Positions 62,304 through 64,000 of a DNA stretch of 64,000 nt are shown piece by piece (position 1 is the stretch's first letter; every line of letters begins with the position of its first letter). Under the pieces are notes generated by a model. The model ran no database searches and was not told the origin of the DNA. It worked only from the letters and a program-made list of their open reading frames with translations. The stretch is from assembly GCF_026625985.1 (NCBI RefSeq), contig NZ_CP113116.1:1178001-1242000 (forward strand), in the 5' to 3' direction. This DNA comes from Mycobacterium sp. Aquia_213. Its GTDB lineage: Bacteria; Actinomycetota; Actinomycetes; Mycobacteriales; Mycobacteriaceae. The position numbers and the translations under genes are program-made.

Positions 62304-63668
62304 TCAGCTCGCGAAGTCTTCGAACACCGGGACGGCCTGCAGTCCGTTCAGCTCGCGGCGCGCGGCGCGGTAACCCTCGGCGATCTTGTCGACGGCGCCG
62401 GCGATGTCACATTCTCTGTGGTTGGCCATCACCTGCAGCCGGAAGCGCGCCTGCCCGCTGGCCACGGCCGGGTACTCAACGAGGTTGGCTACCAACCCGT
62501 TTCGATGCAGCTGCCGGCTGACCAATCGGGCCACGCTTTCGCTGCCCATCTTGACGCACACGATCGGTGAGGGCTCGCCGTAGACATCGAAGCCCGCGTC
62601 GGCCAGGCGCGCCCGTAGCTGCAGGATGTTGGTCATGCACTTGCGCCTGAGCTCCGCGCCTTCCGGGCTGTCGACGATGTCGAAGGCCTTTCCCACGATG
62701 GCAGCCTGGATCGGGGACAGGGCGTTGGAGAAGGTGTTCGGCGAGGAGTAGTAGCGCAGGTATTCCGTCACCCGGCGATGCTTGGTGGCGACGAATCCTC
62801 CATTGGAGGCAAAGGTTTTGGAGAACGATCCCATCACGAGGTCGACCTTGCCCATCATGCCCTGCAGGCCGATATGGCCGCGGCCGTCGGGGCCGATCGA
62901 GCCCAGATCGTGTGCGACATCGACCACCAGCGTCGCCTTGAATTCGCGTGCCAGGTCTTGCAGTTGAGCGATGTCCGGGGTGTCCGAGTTCATCGAGAAC
63001 AGCGACTCGGTCACGACCATGATGCCGTTGTCGCGGTCCTGCGATCGAATCGCTTCCAGCGTCGTGCGAGCGTCGGCGATGTCGTTGTGCTTGAACAGAT
63101 GCACGTTGCGCGTCGCGGCGGCGGCGCCCTCCTGCAGGCAGGCGTGCGCGAGCCGGTCCATGACGATGTGGTCGTCGGGCCGCACCAGCCCCTTGACCAC
63201 CCCGTAGCCGGCCGCCCATCCGGTGGAGAACAGGCTGACGTACTCGGCGTCGAGGAAATCCGCGATCTTGTGCTCCAGCGCGAGTGACACCGACGTGTTG
63301 CCCACCAGAGCCGGGGAACCGGCGCTGTGGACTCCGTAGTCGTCGATCGCGGCCCACGCCGCGGCTTTGATTTCGGGGTGGCCGGAGAGCGAAAGATAGT
63401 CCTGCGAAGCGAAATTCACGCCCGACATGGTCCGGCCGCCGTCGTCGTGCACGGTGGCGTGGCGCCGTGGGCCGGCCTCGGTGGCCCGGCCGAATGGCCA
63501 CAGGCCGTGCTCGCGCCGGCAGTCCTGCCATTGGTAGAAGCCGTCGACCCGCGCAATGATGTCGTCGCCGCGCAGCGCGCGGAAGTCCTGCATGCTGCCG
63601 TCCAGCGCCGCCGGGTCAGTTGCCTCGACAACCGATACCGGTTCGGGGATGCCCGTAGTGAGAGTCAC
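62304..63668 (-). CDS. PLP-dependent alpha-oxoamine synthase-like aminotransferase
   Basis: The 454-residue fold-type I PLP enzyme resembles alpha-oxoamine synthases (8-amino-7-oxononanoate synthase, 2-amino-3-ketobutyrate CoA ligase, serine palmitoyltransferase). Motifs are NFASQDYLSLSGHPEIKAAA near residue 88, SGSPALVGN-type loop AGSPALVGNTS, VVDVAHDLGSIGPDG (Asp for PLP), and the PLP Lys in GSFSKTFASNGGF. An N-terminal extension of about 80 residues is unusual for BioF. A BioF, Kbl or sphingolipid-type function cannot be decided. It lies convergent to the patatin-like gene. I do not recall a counterpart after Rv1062 in M. tuberculosis. Confidence 0.85.
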   Translation of the reverse strand: MTLTTGIPEPVSVVEATDPAALDGSMQDFRALRGDDIIARVDGFYQWQDCRREHGLWPFGRATEAGPRRHATVHDDGGRTMSGVNFASQDYLSLSGHPEIKAAAWAAIDDYGVHSAGSPALVGNTSVSLALEHKIADFLDAEYVSLFSTGWAAGYGVVKGLVRPDDHIVMDRLAHACLQEGAAAATRNVHLFKHNDIADARTTLEAIRSQDRDNGIMVVTESLFSMNSDTPDIAQLQDLAREFKATLVVDVAHDLGSIGPDGRGHIGLQGMMGKVDLVMGSFSKTFASNGGFVATKHRRVTEYLRYYSSPNTFSNALSPIQAAIVGKAFDIVDSPEGAELRRKCMTNILQLRARLADAGFDVYGEPSPIVCVKMGSESVARLVSRQLHRNGLVANLVEYPAVASGQARFRLQVMANHRECDIAGAVDKIAEGYRAARRELNGLQAVPVFEDFAS

Positions 63669-63905
63669 TGCGCTCCTTGGGATTTGATCTTGACGACCGG
63701 CGAGGGTGCGGTGCGCTCAGATTACTGGGCTCGTGTTGAATAGCTTGTGAATCGCGCAGTAATTGACTTTTAACAGTGCCGGTCGCAGGTCTGAAAGCTC
63801 TAGGAGTCGGTCAAAAGTCCCACGCGGCGGCGGCGGGACGCTAAGATGCCACAACCACGGTCCGGGCGGGGGAGTTACCAACCGCCCCAACGGCTCTCGT
63901 TGCGA
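63669..63905. other. Intergenic region upstream of the aminotransferase-like gene
   Basis: These 237 bases contain no credible gene. They hold the presumed promoter of the leftward PLP enzyme gene in an AT-richer stretch near 63710-63780 (GTAATTGACTTTTAACAGTG). A possible terminator hairpin (GGGCGG...CCGCCC, about 63866-63889) follows the unidentified gene at the right edge. Confidence 0.4.
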
Positions 63906-64000
63906 TCAGCCCTCGATCGCGGGCGGTTCCTCGGAAACACGTTCGAGCGAATCCAGGGCCTGGTCGGCCAGTAGCCTGCCGACGTCGATCACCTCGGCTG
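63906..64000 (-). CDS. C-terminal end of an unidentified protein, cut by the window edge
   Basis: On the minus strand the last 31 codons read EVIDVGRLLADQALDSLERV and then SEEPPAIEG before TGA at 63906. It is acidic and helical, with typical mycobacterial codon use, so coding is likely. Too little is visible to name the family. A weak GGGCGG...CCGCCC hairpin (about 63866-63889) lies downstream of the stop. Confidence 0.6.
   Translation of the reverse strand, partial: AEVIDVGRLLADQALDSLERVSEEPPAIEG

Overview
The window is chromosomal DNA from a slow-growing non-tuberculous Mycobacterium. The evidence is high GC, many GTG starts, PE/PPE and Esx genes, Lpq lipoproteins, RpfB, Pks16 and FadD14. 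The gene order follows the M. tuberculosis Rv1007c-Rv1062 region closely. I used that synteny from memory and ran no search. No insertion sequence, prophage, CRISPR array or rRNA is visible.

Layout. 1-3.3 kb is accessory: a PPE gene cut by the left edge behind a 42-codon PE-like stub, two paralogous TetR regulators and a single-PAS protein. 3.3-28.7 kb is conserved housekeeping: metG facing tatD, then rpfB-ksgA-ispE, pks16, pth-rplY, an inserted SDR, lpqT-arsC-prsA-glmU, tRNA-Gln, a TetR, an inserted second lysA, mfd-mazG, lpqU and the overlapping run eno-ftsB-DUF501-ppx2. 28.8-37 kb carries a collinear minus-strand potassium operon kdpFABCDE, with a 27-codon membrane ORF in front of kdpF. 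37.2-41.2 kb is a membrane-protein island with a DUF2254 protein, a two-helix protein and an orphan second KdpA. 41.4-43.7 kb is the trcRS two-component system. 43.9-46.9 kb is an ESX-5-type cassette, PE8-PPE15-esxJ-esxI, ending in a perfect hairpin.

47.2-54.5 kb is accessory: a tRNA-Leu(UAA) with a short variable loop, two SAM methyltransferases around a secreted DUF732 protein, a membrane protein, a phytase-like lipoprotein, a dienelactone hydrolase and small DUF genes. 54.9-56.7 kb is amt-glnB. 57.0-62.3 kb matches the Rv1057-Rv1062 order: beta-propeller, fadD14, SRPBCC protein, class II amidotransferase and patatin-like protein. The window ends with a PLP alpha-oxoamine-synthase-type gene and the tail of an unidentified gene.

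Functional links. rpfB, ksgA and ispE join wall resuscitation, ribosome maturation and isoprenoid synthesis. KdpDE would sense potassium or osmotic state and control the adjacent pump. In M. tuberculosis TrcR is reported to repress Rv1057, and both loci are here. The most unusual elements are the orphan KdpA with altered filter loops, the 27-codon ORF ahead of kdpF, the short-armed tRNA-Leu, the PE stub coupled to PPE, and spaced repeats upstream of PE8.
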